DNA of 64,000 bases from Candidatus Zhuqueibacterota bacterium. GTDB taxonomy: Bacteria; Zhuqueibacterota; Zhuqueibacteria; Oceanimicrobiales; Oceanimicrobiaceae. The notes under the pieces are model-generated. The model was given only the letters and a program-made list of their open reading frames with translations. It was not told the origin of the DNA and made no database searches. The stretch is taken from assembly GCA_029261995.1 (NCBI GenBank), contig JAJDAF010000013.1, forward strand, positions 62,001 through 126,000. The letters are read 5' to 3'. Made by a program: the position numbers and the translations under genes. Of the stretch, positions 17,747-26,697 are shown piece after piece. Numbering within the stretch: position 1 is the stretch's first letter; each line of letters opens with the position of its first letter.

Positions 17747-18598
17747 TCAGCTAACTTCTTCACCGCAATTCCGTAACGCATTCGCAATGAACTCTCGATC
17801 CAGTATGGCATGTTTCAGCACGACTTCAATATCAAAATCCCCCGGGCTCTTCACGACACAATCTTTCACAAATTCAATGCATATTTTTCCGGAAAACCCA
17901 CCTGCGACAAGAGCTGTTGTCAGCCTCCCATAGTCAAGGTCGGAATCCGACAAAAGAACCATTCTTCCGTTCTTTTGACCTTGATAGTGAACGTGGACCA
18001 CGTCATCTGCCAGCAGATGAAAATCACCAATGGCTCTTGCGGTATTGGAAAAATCAAATGGCTGAAAGCAAACCTTAAAATTCTCGGAATCGATCGCCTT
18101 CAGGAATCTCTTGCAAGATTCAATACTATCGCAAAGCGTATCCGGATGAGTTTCGCCGGTTATCATCAAGCTGTAGGAGCCTGCCAGAGCGAGAATCTCA
18201 TGCATGAATTGCACTGAAGACTGATACTCAGAATCTGCAACCTCGGCCGAACCGCGCACTCCCACAAAGACCTTGACAATGTCGGCTCCCAAGAGTTTTG
18301 CGTAGTTCATGAGGCGCTCAATCTTGTCCAACTCGTGTTGTCGCTCCTGGCCCTGAAGATGCAACCTGGGATACATGCCAATCACCGGAAACGACAAGTC
18401 GAGAGAATTTGCAGTCTTATGATAGTTCTTTATTTCCTTCTCTGTCGCTCTGGAAATGTGATATTGCCACACTTCGATAAGATGAAAACCGGCCCTGGCA
18501 ACATGGTCGAGCAGTCGGTCAAGATTGAAATATGCGATCTTGTCATCGGTCCATCGGTTTGGATCCAATGCAATGGAGTTGAGTAGTATCTGGACCAT
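17747..18598 (-). CDS. Sugar phosphate isomerase/epimerase (xylose isomerase-like TIM barrel)
   Basis: 283 residues, the AP_endonuc_2 fold. Seen are IEVWQYHIS near residue 41, a central Glu in MITGETHPDTL, His in VVHVHYQGQ and a C-terminal Glu in ICIEFVKD, the usual metal-ligand series. Family members epimerise or isomerise free or phosphorylated sugars and keto-sugars, or act on inosose-type compounds. GGAG lies 6 bases upstream of the ATG. It is between an SDR dehydrogenase and a PhyH oxygenase, so the three probably process one intermediate; the substrate is unknown. Confidence 0.85.
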   Translation of the reverse strand: MVQILLNSIALDPNRWTDDKIAYFNLDRLLDHVARAGFHLIEVWQYHISRATEKEIKNYHKTANSLDLSFPVIGMYPRLHLQGQERQHELDKIERLMNYAKLLGADIVKVFVGVRGSAEVADSEYQSSVQFMHEILALAGSYSLMITGETHPDTLCDSIESCKRFLKAIDSENFKVCFQPFDFSNTARAIGDFHLLADDVVHVHYQGQKNGRMVLLSDSDLDYGRLTTALVAGGFSGKICIEFVKDCVVKSPGDFDIEVVLKHAILDREFIANALRNCGEEVS

Positions 18599-18684
18599 TA
18601 AAAACTCCGATTCGGGAATGTTCTGACCTCAGCACAACATCAGAACTTGAGTGCAACTGCAATTCACTACCGTATAAAGTTGGA

Positions 18685-19455
18685 TCACAACCTGGGCACT
18701 GCAAGACCACCATCCACCAAAATCACCTGTCCGGTTGAGTATGGTAGCTCGTCTCTTGCCAGCATGGCGACGGCCTTTCCGACATCTTCAGGCGTGCCCC
18801 ACCTTGGCTGCAGCAACAAACCCGCTTCTATCAATTCGTCATATTTGTCGAGAACGGATTCGGTCATGTCCGTTTTGATAATGCCTGGGCGAACTTCGAA
18901 GACAGGTATGTCGAACTCCGCCATACGTACAGCCCAAAGCTGAGTCGCCATGCTCACGCCGGCCTTGGAAACGCAATAATCGCCACGATCTGTCGAGGCA
19001 ACTGTCGCGGAAATGGATGAGACATTGATAATGCATCCCTGAAAACCGGAGGCTGTGTTTTTCTGCTCTACCATCCATTTGGCGACGCTTTGAGTCAGGA
19101 AATAAGGCCCCTGCAGGTTTATTTTCATAACTCTCTCAAAGCTCTCAGCGGTAGCTTCCAGCAAGTCTTTTCTTTCTTCCGGGGCAACGCCGGCATTGCT
19201 CACAAGGAGGTTCAACCTTCCGAAGGCCTGCTTGATCTCATCCAACAAAAATTCGCGCGCATCCTGATCGCTGATATCTGCCTGACAATATAAGACCTCA
19301 TGCCCAAAACCCCGTAGCGTGTTTAGAGATTCCTGAACAGCTTTCTCTTGCCTAACGCCGCAAATAGCTAAATCATACCCCTGCTGTGCTAGGGATTTCG
19401 AGATGCCAAGGCCAATGCCACGCCCTCCGCCGGTAACCAAAGCAACTTTATTCAT
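18685..19455 (-). CDS. Short-chain dehydrogenase/reductase (3-ketoacyl reductase-like)
   Basis: 256 residues, classical SDR. The cofactor motif is VTGGGRGIGLG, NAG is in LLVSNAGVA, the catalytic Ser lies in INVSSISA and Tyr/Lys in DYCVSKAG; the C-terminus is GQVILVDGGLAVPRL. The acidic residue after beta-2 is absent (ICGVRQEK), which leans to NADP(H). Substrate unknown; it is next to the GH88 hydrolase and the TIM-barrel isomerase, which fits reduction of an uronic acid or keto-sugar product. The start has GGGAG upstream. Confidence 0.88.
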   Translation of the reverse strand: MNKVALVTGGGRGIGLGISKSLAQQGYDLAICGVRQEKAVQESLNTLRGFGHEVLYCQADISDQDAREFLLDEIKQAFGRLNLLVSNAGVAPEERKDLLEATAESFERVMKINLQGPYFLTQSVAKWMVEQKNTASGFQGCIINVSSISATVASTDRGDYCVSKAGVSMATQLWAVRMAEFDIPVFEVRPGIIKTDMTESVLDKYDELIEAGLLLQPRWGTPEDVGKAVAMLARDELPYSTGQVILVDGGLAVPRL

Positions 19456-19558
19456 TGAGTAGCTCCCTGGAATATCAACTCTGTGGTGTTCAGTAAACCC
19501 GTCAGACAGATTCGGTCATAATTTGTGCATTCAACACTACGCCCTGAAAAGGAAATTC

Positions 19559-20944
19559 CTAGCCCTTCTTTTGCCAAAACACCAAGTAAGGCTCGTTCTT
19601 GCTCATTCTCTGAACAAAGAGAACGGCTTCACGAATGTGATAATCACCCCACATGCTTGACTCTCCTTTAGGTATCTTGTGCCCAGATGAAACGGCATCC
19701 CACCCGTTTGGCCGATGATAAATCGAGTGTAAAACCAAACCCTGATGGTTGTCGTCTTCACTCAAATATGGCCTATTGAGCAGTGAATTCAATACAGTAA
19801 GTCCGGCTTGCCAGTAGCGGTTTGCCTGTTCTGCCTTTCCCGTTTCACCTAAATAATGGCCCAATCTTAACAATCCTTGTGCAGCAATGGCGGCGGCTGA
19901 ACTATCGACCGGTTCATAGTCATTATATGGATCTGCTGGATTCTCAAGGTATGCACCAAGCCTATGGAGAAAAGGCGCGCCTGTGTCCCAGTACGGAATT
20001 CCATCTGTCGGCGTCTGCTCAATATAGAAATCGCATGTGGCCTGAGCAGCCTTGAGCATCAGGGTTTCGATGAGGTCCTTGCCACCGAATGGAGTCAATT
20101 CACCGTCCGCAAGAGTGTCAAGATATTCAAGCTGCTCGGAGAACCCACACATGATCCAGGCGAGTCCGCGGGTCCATGTAGAGAAGGGGGAGTATCCTTG
20201 TTGAGAGTTTGGACAACGATAATGCCCATCATTTACATTGAAAATGCTCTCATGTGCAACACGGCCTTTCAGATCATAGTCGTCTCGACCGTCGCCATAG
20301 TAAACCGAGTGGTCCGCGGTGGCTTGCGCATGAAGGATGAGTCGCTCCAGCAAACTGACTTTCTTGTCGTTGTCCTCGATCAATTCATGTCCCAGTTGAT
20401 AACCCAATGCCAGGATTCTCAACGACCGAACTGTATCGGCGAACAGGGAATGAGGGCCATTGAATGAATAGATGAATCCCCCGCCGTCACTTGTTCTGGT
20501 CCAGCGTTTCGCTTGAACGGCGGCCGAGCATTTGAGAGCCAGTTCGTAAAAATTGCGTTCCCAATCGTTATGCTCGAGCTTCCCTTCAGTCATCAGCCTT
20601 AACAAGTTTCCATAGGTGCTGATGTTGTTGAAGCCGTGGTCGTGAACTCCAAAATGAGTCAGATGTGGCGCCATTCTCTGGACGGTATTTTGACGGCCGA
20701 TTTCGAGAAATTCAGGGTCGCCAGTCGCATCGTATTGCAGAATGGCGGAACCCCATTGGAATCCCTGAGTCCATTCTGTCCAACCGCGAGTCGTGTATTT
20801 GCCGTGATCGGTGAATACCGGCGAGCCTTTGGAGGCATCATAGTTATTTTCAATGTCCAATATCTTCTCGCCGGACAATCTCCAAAATTCATCGAGCTTT
20901 GAGTCCAGGGAAGAGGGGCTGAGCTTGTAATCTATCCTTATCAT
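19559..20944 (-). CDS. GH88-family unsaturated uronyl hydrolase
   Basis: 461 residues without signal peptide. The two catalytic aspartates of unsaturated glucuronyl hydrolases are in place: Asp 102 in VHDHGFNNIS and Asp 170 in LFADTVRSLRI. Further family features are SDGGGFIYSFNG, WTRGLAWIMCGFSEQL and a C-terminal DSSAAAIAAQGLLRLG. Enzymes of this type remove the 4,5-unsaturated uronic acid left by polysaccharide lyases, by vinyl-ether hydration, in the cytoplasm. That fits the heparinase-like genes and the adjoining L-rhamnose catabolic genes. GH105 is a related possibility. AAGGAA lies upstream of the ATG. Confidence 0.85.
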   Translation of the reverse strand: MIRIDYKLSPSSLDSKLDEFWRLSGEKILDIENNYDASKGSPVFTDHGKYTTRGWTEWTQGFQWGSAILQYDATGDPEFLEIGRQNTVQRMAPHLTHFGVHDHGFNNISTYGNLLRLMTEGKLEHNDWERNFYELALKCSAAVQAKRWTRTSDGGGFIYSFNGPHSLFADTVRSLRILALGYQLGHELIEDNDKKVSLLERLILHAQATADHSVYYGDGRDDYDLKGRVAHESIFNVNDGHYRCPNSQQGYSPFSTWTRGLAWIMCGFSEQLEYLDTLADGELTPFGGKDLIETLMLKAAQATCDFYIEQTPTDGIPYWDTGAPFLHRLGAYLENPADPYNDYEPVDSSAAAIAAQGLLRLGHYLGETGKAEQANRYWQAGLTVLNSLLNRPYLSEDDNHQGLVLHSIYHRPNGWDAVSSGHKIPKGESSMWGDYHIREAVLFVQRMSKNEPYLVFWQKKG

Positions 20945-20987
20945 TGACAGAGTTCCTTAAGAAGATGAATTCTTCTTTTCTCTTGAC

Positions 20988-22259
20988 TCATGTTCGCTTG
21001 CTGGTAACGTCAATCTCATAATCCTGGATCTCTTTCAACCATGATGTTCCAACCGGCACATCAGCTTCCAGGCAATAGTAGTCCCAAACGGCGCCGAAAG
21101 GCATATTTTTGAGGCTATCCAGCATGGCGAGGCGAGCAAAATTGTTGTCTTCCGCCTCATATTTTCTGAGCACATCTGTCGGCTCCAGGAGCGCAATCAA
21201 CAGCCCTTTCAACGTCGCCCGTGTACCGATTGTCCAGGCGCCCACTCGATTCATGCTGGCGTCAAAAAAATCAAGGGCAATGTGGATGCGATTCAGAGCG
21301 TTGCTCCTAACAATTTCCTGCGTGACCGCGCGGATGTCATCGTTGAGAATGACGACATGGTCGCTATCCCAGCGAACCGGCCGACTGACATGAAGCAGAA
21401 TCTCATCGCAAAATTGTATCGTTGCCGAGACCTTGTCGGCGACCGACTCGGTTGGATGAAAGTGCCCCAAATCGAAGCACGGCAGAACGCCTTTGCTTAA
21501 GGCATAAGCCAAATAGAACTCATGAGACCCAACGACAAAGGCCTCGCTACCAATGCCGAAAAGCTTACTTTCCACGGCATCTTTCATCTCAGATGCGACA
21601 AATGTTTCGGAGTAAATCTCATCCAGAGAAGCCTTTAGCAAGGCTCGTGGTGTCCAGCGGTCAATGGGTATGTCCTTGTCGCCATCGGGTATCCAGAGGT
21701 TATGAATGCAGGGACTTTTCAGCTCTCTGCCAAAAAATGCACTTATGTTTCGACACAATTTGACGTGCTCAATCCAGAACTCCCGAACCCCTTTGTCCCG
21801 GTTGCTCAACGTGAAACCGGAATCAGCTTTGGGATGTGAAAAGCAGGTCGCGTTGAAGTCGAGCTTGACGTTTTGGCCTTTCGCCCAATCCACCCAGCCT
21901 TGAAAATGTTCAGGGCCAATCTCATTTCTGTCGACGGCTTTACCACCAAACTCTCCGTATATAGCATGTAGATTCAGCCGGTGGCTGCCGGGTATCAACG
22001 AGTACGCCTTCTCTAAATCCAGACGCAGTTCCTGGACGGTTCTGGCTTTTCCAGGGTGATTTCCTGTCACCTGAATGCCGCCGCCCGAAAGTTCAGCGTC
22101 CGGCCTCTCAAACCCGCCGACATCATCTCCTTGCCAGCAATGCAGTGAAATCGGGATGTCTTTCAGGCGCGCGATTGCAGACTGTGTGTCCACACCTAGC
22201 TCGGCATAGAGTTCTTGCGCAATCTTGTAGGCCTTCTGGGTTCTGTCTTTTGTAGCCAT
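20988..22259 (-). CDS. rhaA: L-rhamnose isomerase
   Basis: 423 residues, close in length to the E. coli enzyme (419). Typical RhaA segments are ISLHCWQGDDVGGFE near residue 37, LNLHAIYGE, HVSRPVRWDSDHVV (metal-binding His and Asp) and ALDFFDASMNRVGAW. It converts L-rhamnose to L-rhamnulose using Mn in the cytoplasm. It is the last of the rha/lut genes (order rhaEW, lutA, lutB, lutC, rhaB, rhaA), 50 bases after rhaB. No rhamnose mutarotase gene (rhaM) is seen nearby. Confidence 0.97.
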   Translation of the reverse strand: MATKDRTQKAYKIAQELYAELGVDTQSAIARLKDIPISLHCWQGDDVGGFERPDAELSGGGIQVTGNHPGKARTVQELRLDLEKAYSLIPGSHRLNLHAIYGEFGGKAVDRNEIGPEHFQGWVDWAKGQNVKLDFNATCFSHPKADSGFTLSNRDKGVREFWIEHVKLCRNISAFFGRELKSPCIHNLWIPDGDKDIPIDRWTPRALLKASLDEIYSETFVASEMKDAVESKLFGIGSEAFVVGSHEFYLAYALSKGVLPCFDLGHFHPTESVADKVSATIQFCDEILLHVSRPVRWDSDHVVILNDDIRAVTQEIVRSNALNRIHIALDFFDASMNRVGAWTIGTRATLKGLLIALLEPTDVLRKYEAEDNNFARLAMLDSLKNMPFGAVWDYYCLEADVPVGTSWLKEIQDYEIDVTSKRT

Positions 22260-22309
22260 TGCTATCTCTTCTCAATAAGTTTGATGGATGGCGCCATGCT
22301 TGTTTCAGC

Positions 22310-23794
22310 TTACTGACTCACTTGCGCGAGCATAGTCGTAAAACGACTGTATGCCCGATCCCATTTCTCAATCTCTCTAGGCTCATAGCTGACCGGCTCA
22401 AAAGAGTCCCGAACAATTGCCCGAATCTCCGCAAGGGAACTTACATGGCCGAGTCCCAAAGCCTGAACCATGATATTCCCAATTGCAGTGGCCTCGGTTG
22501 GACCAGCTATCACAGGAAGCCCTGTGGCGTTTGCCGTGAACTGGTTTAACAGTTCACTCTTGGCGCCACCACCGATCACATGCAGAGTTCTAATCGCGTG
22601 TGGATAAATTTGCTGCAATCGTTCGAGCACAAAACGATACTTGAAGGCCAGACTTTCCAGGGCACAACGAACGATATCGCCGTGAGACTCGGGAGTCTGC
22701 TGACCCGTCCTGGCGCAGAAGGCGCGGATGGCTTCCGGCATGTCCGCAGGATTCAAGAACGACATGTCGTCCGGATCGACCAGGAAGCTGAATGGTGAAG
22801 CCGCTTCCGCCAGCCTGGTGAGTTCATCGTAGCTGACAGGAGTGGATTTGTCCCAGGATTTCTTGCACTGCTGCACGAGCCACAAACCCATGATGTTCTT
22901 TAAAAAGCGAAACGTGCCCGCAACACCGCCTTCGTTTGTAAAATTGAGTTCGTACGCCTGCTCGGTAAGAACCGGAGAAGTCATCTCGACCCCCATCAGC
23001 GACCAGGTTCCTGAACTCAAGTACGCCCACTCTTTGCCCTGCGCTGGAACGGCGGCAACCGCGGAACCGGTATCATGGCTGGCACAGGCAATGACCGGGA
23101 CTTGCGCAACACCCGTATCTCGAGCCTGAGTCTGATGCAGGCGACCTATTGTGGCTCCGGGCGAAACGATCTCCTGCAGCTTGGTTCCGGGTATCTCGAG
23201 CGCTGCGAGCAATTCGCCATCCCAGTTACCCTTGGTTGGATTGTAGATCTGGCTTGTCGTGGCAAAAGTGAATTCCGACTTCATCTCTCCGGTTAGGAGA
23301 TAATTAAAAACATCCGGCATGAACAAGATATCGCTGGCGGTTTGGAGCAACGGAGAACGCGCCCGAGACATCGCAAAGAGCTGATAAAGCGAATTGAATG
23401 GCAGCATTTGAATGCCGGTCAATTCATAGACGCGCTTGCGAGAAATGAGCTTGTAGAACTCATCCATCATGCCTTCGGTACGAGAATCGCGATAGGCAAA
23501 TGGAAGTCCGAGAAAACTGCCATCTTCCGCCAGCAGGGCGAAATCCACTCCCCAGGTATCCACGGAAATGCTGTCCGGCTTGCCCGTTAGCTCTGATGCG
23601 CACAGCCGCAGACCGTTTTTCATCTGCTCGAATAGGCGAAAGACATCCCAATGCGAATGGCCTAGAATGTTGATCATGCCATTCGGAAAGCGGCTCAGCT
23701 CTCTTAGGCTCAGTCTTTGATCCTGCAGCGTCCCAAGAATCGTTCTGCCGCTTTCGGCGCCCAAATCGAAGGCCACGAATTGTGATGCTGTCAT
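22310..23794 (-). CDS. rhaB: L-rhamnulokinase
   Basis: 494 residues, FGGY kinase fold. The N-terminal phosphate loop is FDLGAESGRTILG, SVDTWGVDFALL contains the catalytic-region Asp, YLSSGTWSLMG lies mid-protein and GGGAKSELLNQFTA with GPTEATAIGN is the C-terminal ATP-binding site. It phosphorylates L-rhamnulose at C1. GAGGCGAG sits 5 bases upstream of the ATG. Between lutC and rhaA in an evident operon. Confidence 0.96.
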   Translation of the reverse strand: MTASQFVAFDLGAESGRTILGTLQDQRLSLRELSRFPNGMINILGHSHWDVFRLFEQMKNGLRLCASELTGKPDSISVDTWGVDFALLAEDGSFLGLPFAYRDSRTEGMMDEFYKLISRKRVYELTGIQMLPFNSLYQLFAMSRARSPLLQTASDILFMPDVFNYLLTGEMKSEFTFATTSQIYNPTKGNWDGELLAALEIPGTKLQEIVSPGATIGRLHQTQARDTGVAQVPVIACASHDTGSAVAAVPAQGKEWAYLSSGTWSLMGVEMTSPVLTEQAYELNFTNEGGVAGTFRFLKNIMGLWLVQQCKKSWDKSTPVSYDELTRLAEAASPFSFLVDPDDMSFLNPADMPEAIRAFCARTGQQTPESHGDIVRCALESLAFKYRFVLERLQQIYPHAIRTLHVIGGGAKSELLNQFTANATGLPVIAGPTEATAIGNIMVQALGLGHVSSLAEIRAIVRDSFEPVSYEPREIEKWDRAYSRFTTMLAQVSQ

Positions 23795-23890
23795 TTACTC
23801 GCCTCTATTCTTGTGAGAATAGCCTCGTCACGACGCGCGCAGACTTCTCCCATCATCATCGCGTCTTCGCTTTTCACTGCTGGTGTCTGA

Positions 23891-24529
23891 TTAGGGACCA
23901 ATCACCACCGTCACCTTGCCCGGCCCATGAACACCCAGGGTCAGTGACAATTCAATGTCAGCAGTCCGGCTCGGGCCGGTGATGAAGTTAATATAGGAGG
24001 CGGCAGCAAGTTCTCGGTCTTTCTTCTCAAAAAATTCTCCCATGGAACTATGAATGTCACTCCTCCGCACAATTGCGATGTGTTCAAATGGTAAGAGCGA
24101 TGCAGTCCTGGCCTTGCCTTCTCCAGAAATCAGAACCAGGGAGCCCGTCTCGGCAATCGCCGCGTCACAGCCCGTGAGTCCGACGTCTGCTTTGGCTTGG
24201 TCCATTCTGTCATCTTTGCCAAACCAGACTGTACGGCCGCGCAACACATCTCCGGCGCCATAGGGAAGCTGATCGATGTCCCAACTGAGAATTGACTTGT
24301 CATCGACAAGCAGCGCAAGCCGCCGCACGACGGATTCGCCATCGCCTTCCACGTAGCAATCTACCCCGAGCGCGCCCAGCTCATCCATAAGTCGGCTCAG
24401 GCATTCCGAAGGACCAGGCGGCGAAATTTCCTCATCTCGGGGTGACACTGGCGCCAGCCCCGGCAACCGCGCCAGAGATTGTGCATTGCGGATGGACGAG
24501 AGAATCTGTGCTCTGGATTTCGAATTCAT
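23891..24529 (-). CDS. lutC: Lactate utilization protein C (LUD domain)
   Basis: 212 residues. LUD-domain features: TGCDAAIAETGSLVLISGEGKAR near 120-145 and the C-terminal GPSRTADIELSLTLGVHGP. LutC is a subunit of the LutABC iron-sulfur L-lactate dehydrogenase complex that oxidises lactate to pyruvate. It starts one base after the lutB stop codon (TAG C ATG), so it is translationally coupled. Its place inside the rhamnose operon suggests that the lactate comes from L-lactaldehyde released by RhaEW. Confidence 0.93.
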   Translation of the reverse strand: MNSKSRAQILSSIRNAQSLARLPGLAPVSPRDEEISPPGPSECLSRLMDELGALGVDCYVEGDGESVVRRLALLVDDKSILSWDIDQLPYGAGDVLRGRTVWFGKDDRMDQAKADVGLTGCDAAIAETGSLVLISGEGKARTASLLPFEHIAIVRRSDIHSSMGEFFEKKDRELAAASYINFITGPSRTADIELSLTLGVHGPGKVTVVIGP

Positions 24530-24530
24530 G

Positions 24531-25931
24531 CTAGAACCCGCCAGCCTTTTCTTTAGCCTGCCACATTTGCTGAAACGATTGTTTTGCCGGTGTTTTGAAA
24601 TCGCGCACTTTGGTCCAGTTTTTCACAGGGAGAAGCCGGTACTTCAGCCAACCATTTCCGCCAAGCAGTCTCAGGAGCCTGCGCCCCAGTCCGGTGGCCA
24701 GCCTGTAAAATCCCGGCATCGCCGCAACTGCTCCAAAGCCCATCATTCCCAGTCTTAGACTTATGGGTGTCGTCAGCCGCTCCGTCGTGGTTTGGCGCAA
24801 CCTGAGCAACATCCGCGGAATATCGATCCTCACCGGGCAGACTTCCTGGCAGGCGCCGCAAAGTGAACTGGCCGCGGGAAGTTCAGACCAGTTTTCCAGC
24901 CCCCGCAGACCGGGCGTGATGATGGAGCCAATTGGGCCGGCATAGGTGTCGCCATAGGCATGCCCGCCAATATTTTTGTAGATCGGACAAACATTGAGAC
25001 ACGCGCCGCAACGGATGCAGGCGAGGCTCTCGGCCAGATCGCCGCTCAACAAGCTGCTCCTGCCACTGTCCAGCAGGATAACATGAACCTCTTCCGGGCC
25101 GATTTCTCCACCCCGGCGCGGGCCTTGAACCAGCGTGGTATAAACGGTGAGCTTCTGCCCTGTGGCGGAACGGGCCAACAGTTTCAAGAAACTGTCGAGG
25201 TCGGCCAGCGACTGCAGCAGTTTTTCTATTCCCATCACAACGACGTGGATTCTCGGCAGACTCGTCACCATGCGGGCGTTGCCCTCATTGGTCACAATGC
25301 AAATGGCGCCGGTTTCCACAAGACCGAAATTTGCGCCAGTGATGCCCATGTCTGCTTCAAGAAAATCCTGCCGCAGTTTTGTCCTGGCGATTCGAGCCAA
25401 CTGCTCGGGGTCGTCGGTAAAAGGGACATCTAGTCGTTCGTGCATGATCTTGCCAACGTCTGCGCGGGTCTTGTGGATGATGGGCACGATGATGTGCGAT
25501 GGCTTGTCCTCTGAAAGTTGGACGATGTATTCTCCGAGGTCAGTCTCCACGACATCGATTCCAGCACCGATAAGACTCGCGTTGAGGTGAATCTCCTCAG
25601 TCACCATCGATTTGGATTTGACGACTTTTTTGACCTGGTTGCGGCGGGCAATCTCGATAACTTTCGCATTGGCGTCCTCTCCCGCAGCCGCCCAATGCAC
25701 GTGTACGCCGTTCTCCTTCAGCCTTTTTTCGAACTTCAGCAGATTATTGCCGAGATCTCCGAGCAGGTCCAGCTTTGCGTTGCGAGCCCTATCGCGAATC
25801 GATTCTGCGTCATCCAATGACGAAAAAGCTTCAGCCCGCCTGGCTTTCAGTTGCGTCGTGGCCCGGTCGAGGGCAACGCGAAGATTCTTGTCGTCCAGAG
25901 CATGAACTGCCCGTTCACTAAATGGCGTCAT
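24531..25931 (-). CDS. lutB: Lactate utilization iron-sulfur protein LutB
   Basis: 466 residues from ATG 25931 (MTPFSERAVHAL), which overlaps the lutA stop as ATGA. An N-terminal LUD region (ADMGITGANFGLVETGAI) is followed by two 4Fe-4S clusters, CIRCGACLNVCP and CGACQEVCP, near residues 300-370. The C-terminus has a hydrophobic helix (LGMMGFGAVAAMPGFY). It passes electrons from lactate oxidation within LutABC. The open frame extends to 25970 inside lutA, but the internal ATG is the plausible start. Confidence 0.95.
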   Translation of the reverse strand: MTPFSERAVHALDDKNLRVALDRATTQLKARRAEAFSSLDDAESIRDRARNAKLDLLGDLGNNLLKFEKRLKENGVHVHWAAAGEDANAKVIEIARRNQVKKVVKSKSMVTEEIHLNASLIGAGIDVVETDLGEYIVQLSEDKPSHIIVPIIHKTRADVGKIMHERLDVPFTDDPEQLARIARTKLRQDFLEADMGITGANFGLVETGAICIVTNEGNARMVTSLPRIHVVVMGIEKLLQSLADLDSFLKLLARSATGQKLTVYTTLVQGPRRGGEIGPEEVHVILLDSGRSSLLSGDLAESLACIRCGACLNVCPIYKNIGGHAYGDTYAGPIGSIITPGLRGLENWSELPAASSLCGACQEVCPVRIDIPRMLLRLRQTTTERLTTPISLRLGMMGFGAVAAMPGFYRLATGLGRRLLRLLGGNGWLKYRLLPVKNWTKVRDFKTPAKQSFQQMWQAKEKAGGF

Positions 25932-26674
25932 GATTCCTGTTCGCCTTCCAAAACCTGGGCAATGTGGCAAACTTTAATCCGTGAACCTCTGCGATGTAGT
26001 CCACCTTCGAGATGCATCAGGCACCCCATGTCACAGGAGATCACCATTTCCGCCTTGGCAGCTTCGAGACGGTCGATTTTGTCGTTCATCATGCTGCCGG
26101 AAATCTCAGGATTCTTCACCGAGAACATCCCGCCGAAGCCGCAACATTCTTCCTGGTCCTCAAATTCCACAACTTCAAGGCCGGCTATCTTCTCCAGCAA
26201 TACTTTGGGCTGATTTTCAACCTTCAATCCGCGAAGAAGATGACATGAAGGATGGTACGCTCCCCTGCCGTTGAGCCGGGACTTTAGATCGGTGACGCCG
26301 AGCACATCCACAAGAAACTGAGTGAACTCATAACACCGCTCCGTCACGGCGCTGAGTTTGGACAACATGGTTGAATCATCGGAGAACAGGACTGGGTAAT
26401 GGTGAATAATCATGTCGCCGCAAGACCCGGACGGGATGAGGATCGGGCCTTCAGTATCTATCAGAGTCTCCAGAGTCCTGGCCGCGACTTTGCGTGCCTC
26501 TTTGAAGAATCCCGCGTTGAAGGCGGGCTGGCCGCAGCAAGTCTGGTCAAGAGGCACTTCTACGCGAACACCCATCCGTTCGAGAACGTTAACAACAGAC
26601 ATCCCCACCTCAGGATAGAACTCATTGATGAGGCAGGTGTGGAAAAATTGGACTTTGTCAGGCTTGTCAGGCAA
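25928..26674 (-). CDS. lutA: Lactate utilization protein LutA (cysteine-rich CCG domains)
   Basis: 248 residues with two CCG domains, CCGQPAFNAGF near residue 42 and CCGFGGMFSVKN near 158, as in LutA/GlpC-type subunits that hold unusual iron-sulfur centres. The only in-frame start is TTG at 26674, preceded by AAGGGA about 8 bases upstream; the first in-frame ATG is well inside the conserved region. It lies 23 bases after rhaEW and overlaps lutB by ATGA, so lactate oxidation is tied to rhamnose catabolism. Confidence 0.94.
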   Translation of the reverse strand: MPDKPDKVQFFHTCLINEFYPEVGMSVVNVLERMGVRVEVPLDQTCCGQPAFNAGFFKEARKVAARTLETLIDTEGPILIPSGSCGDMIIHHYPVLFSDDSTMLSKLSAVTERCYEFTQFLVDVLGVTDLKSRLNGRGAYHPSCHLLRGLKVENQPKVLLEKIAGLEVVEFEDQEECCGFGGMFSVKNPEISGSMMNDKIDRLEAAKAEMVISCDMGCLMHLEGGLHRRGSRIKVCHIAQVLEGEQES

Positions 26675-26697
26675 TTGTCATTCCCTTCCCATCCGGT

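Noticed and set aside
17724-17751. Inverted repeat GCTGAGC/GCTCAGC as a terminator
   Set aside because: No T-tract; the downstream PhyH gene has a good ribosome site and is likely co-transcribed.
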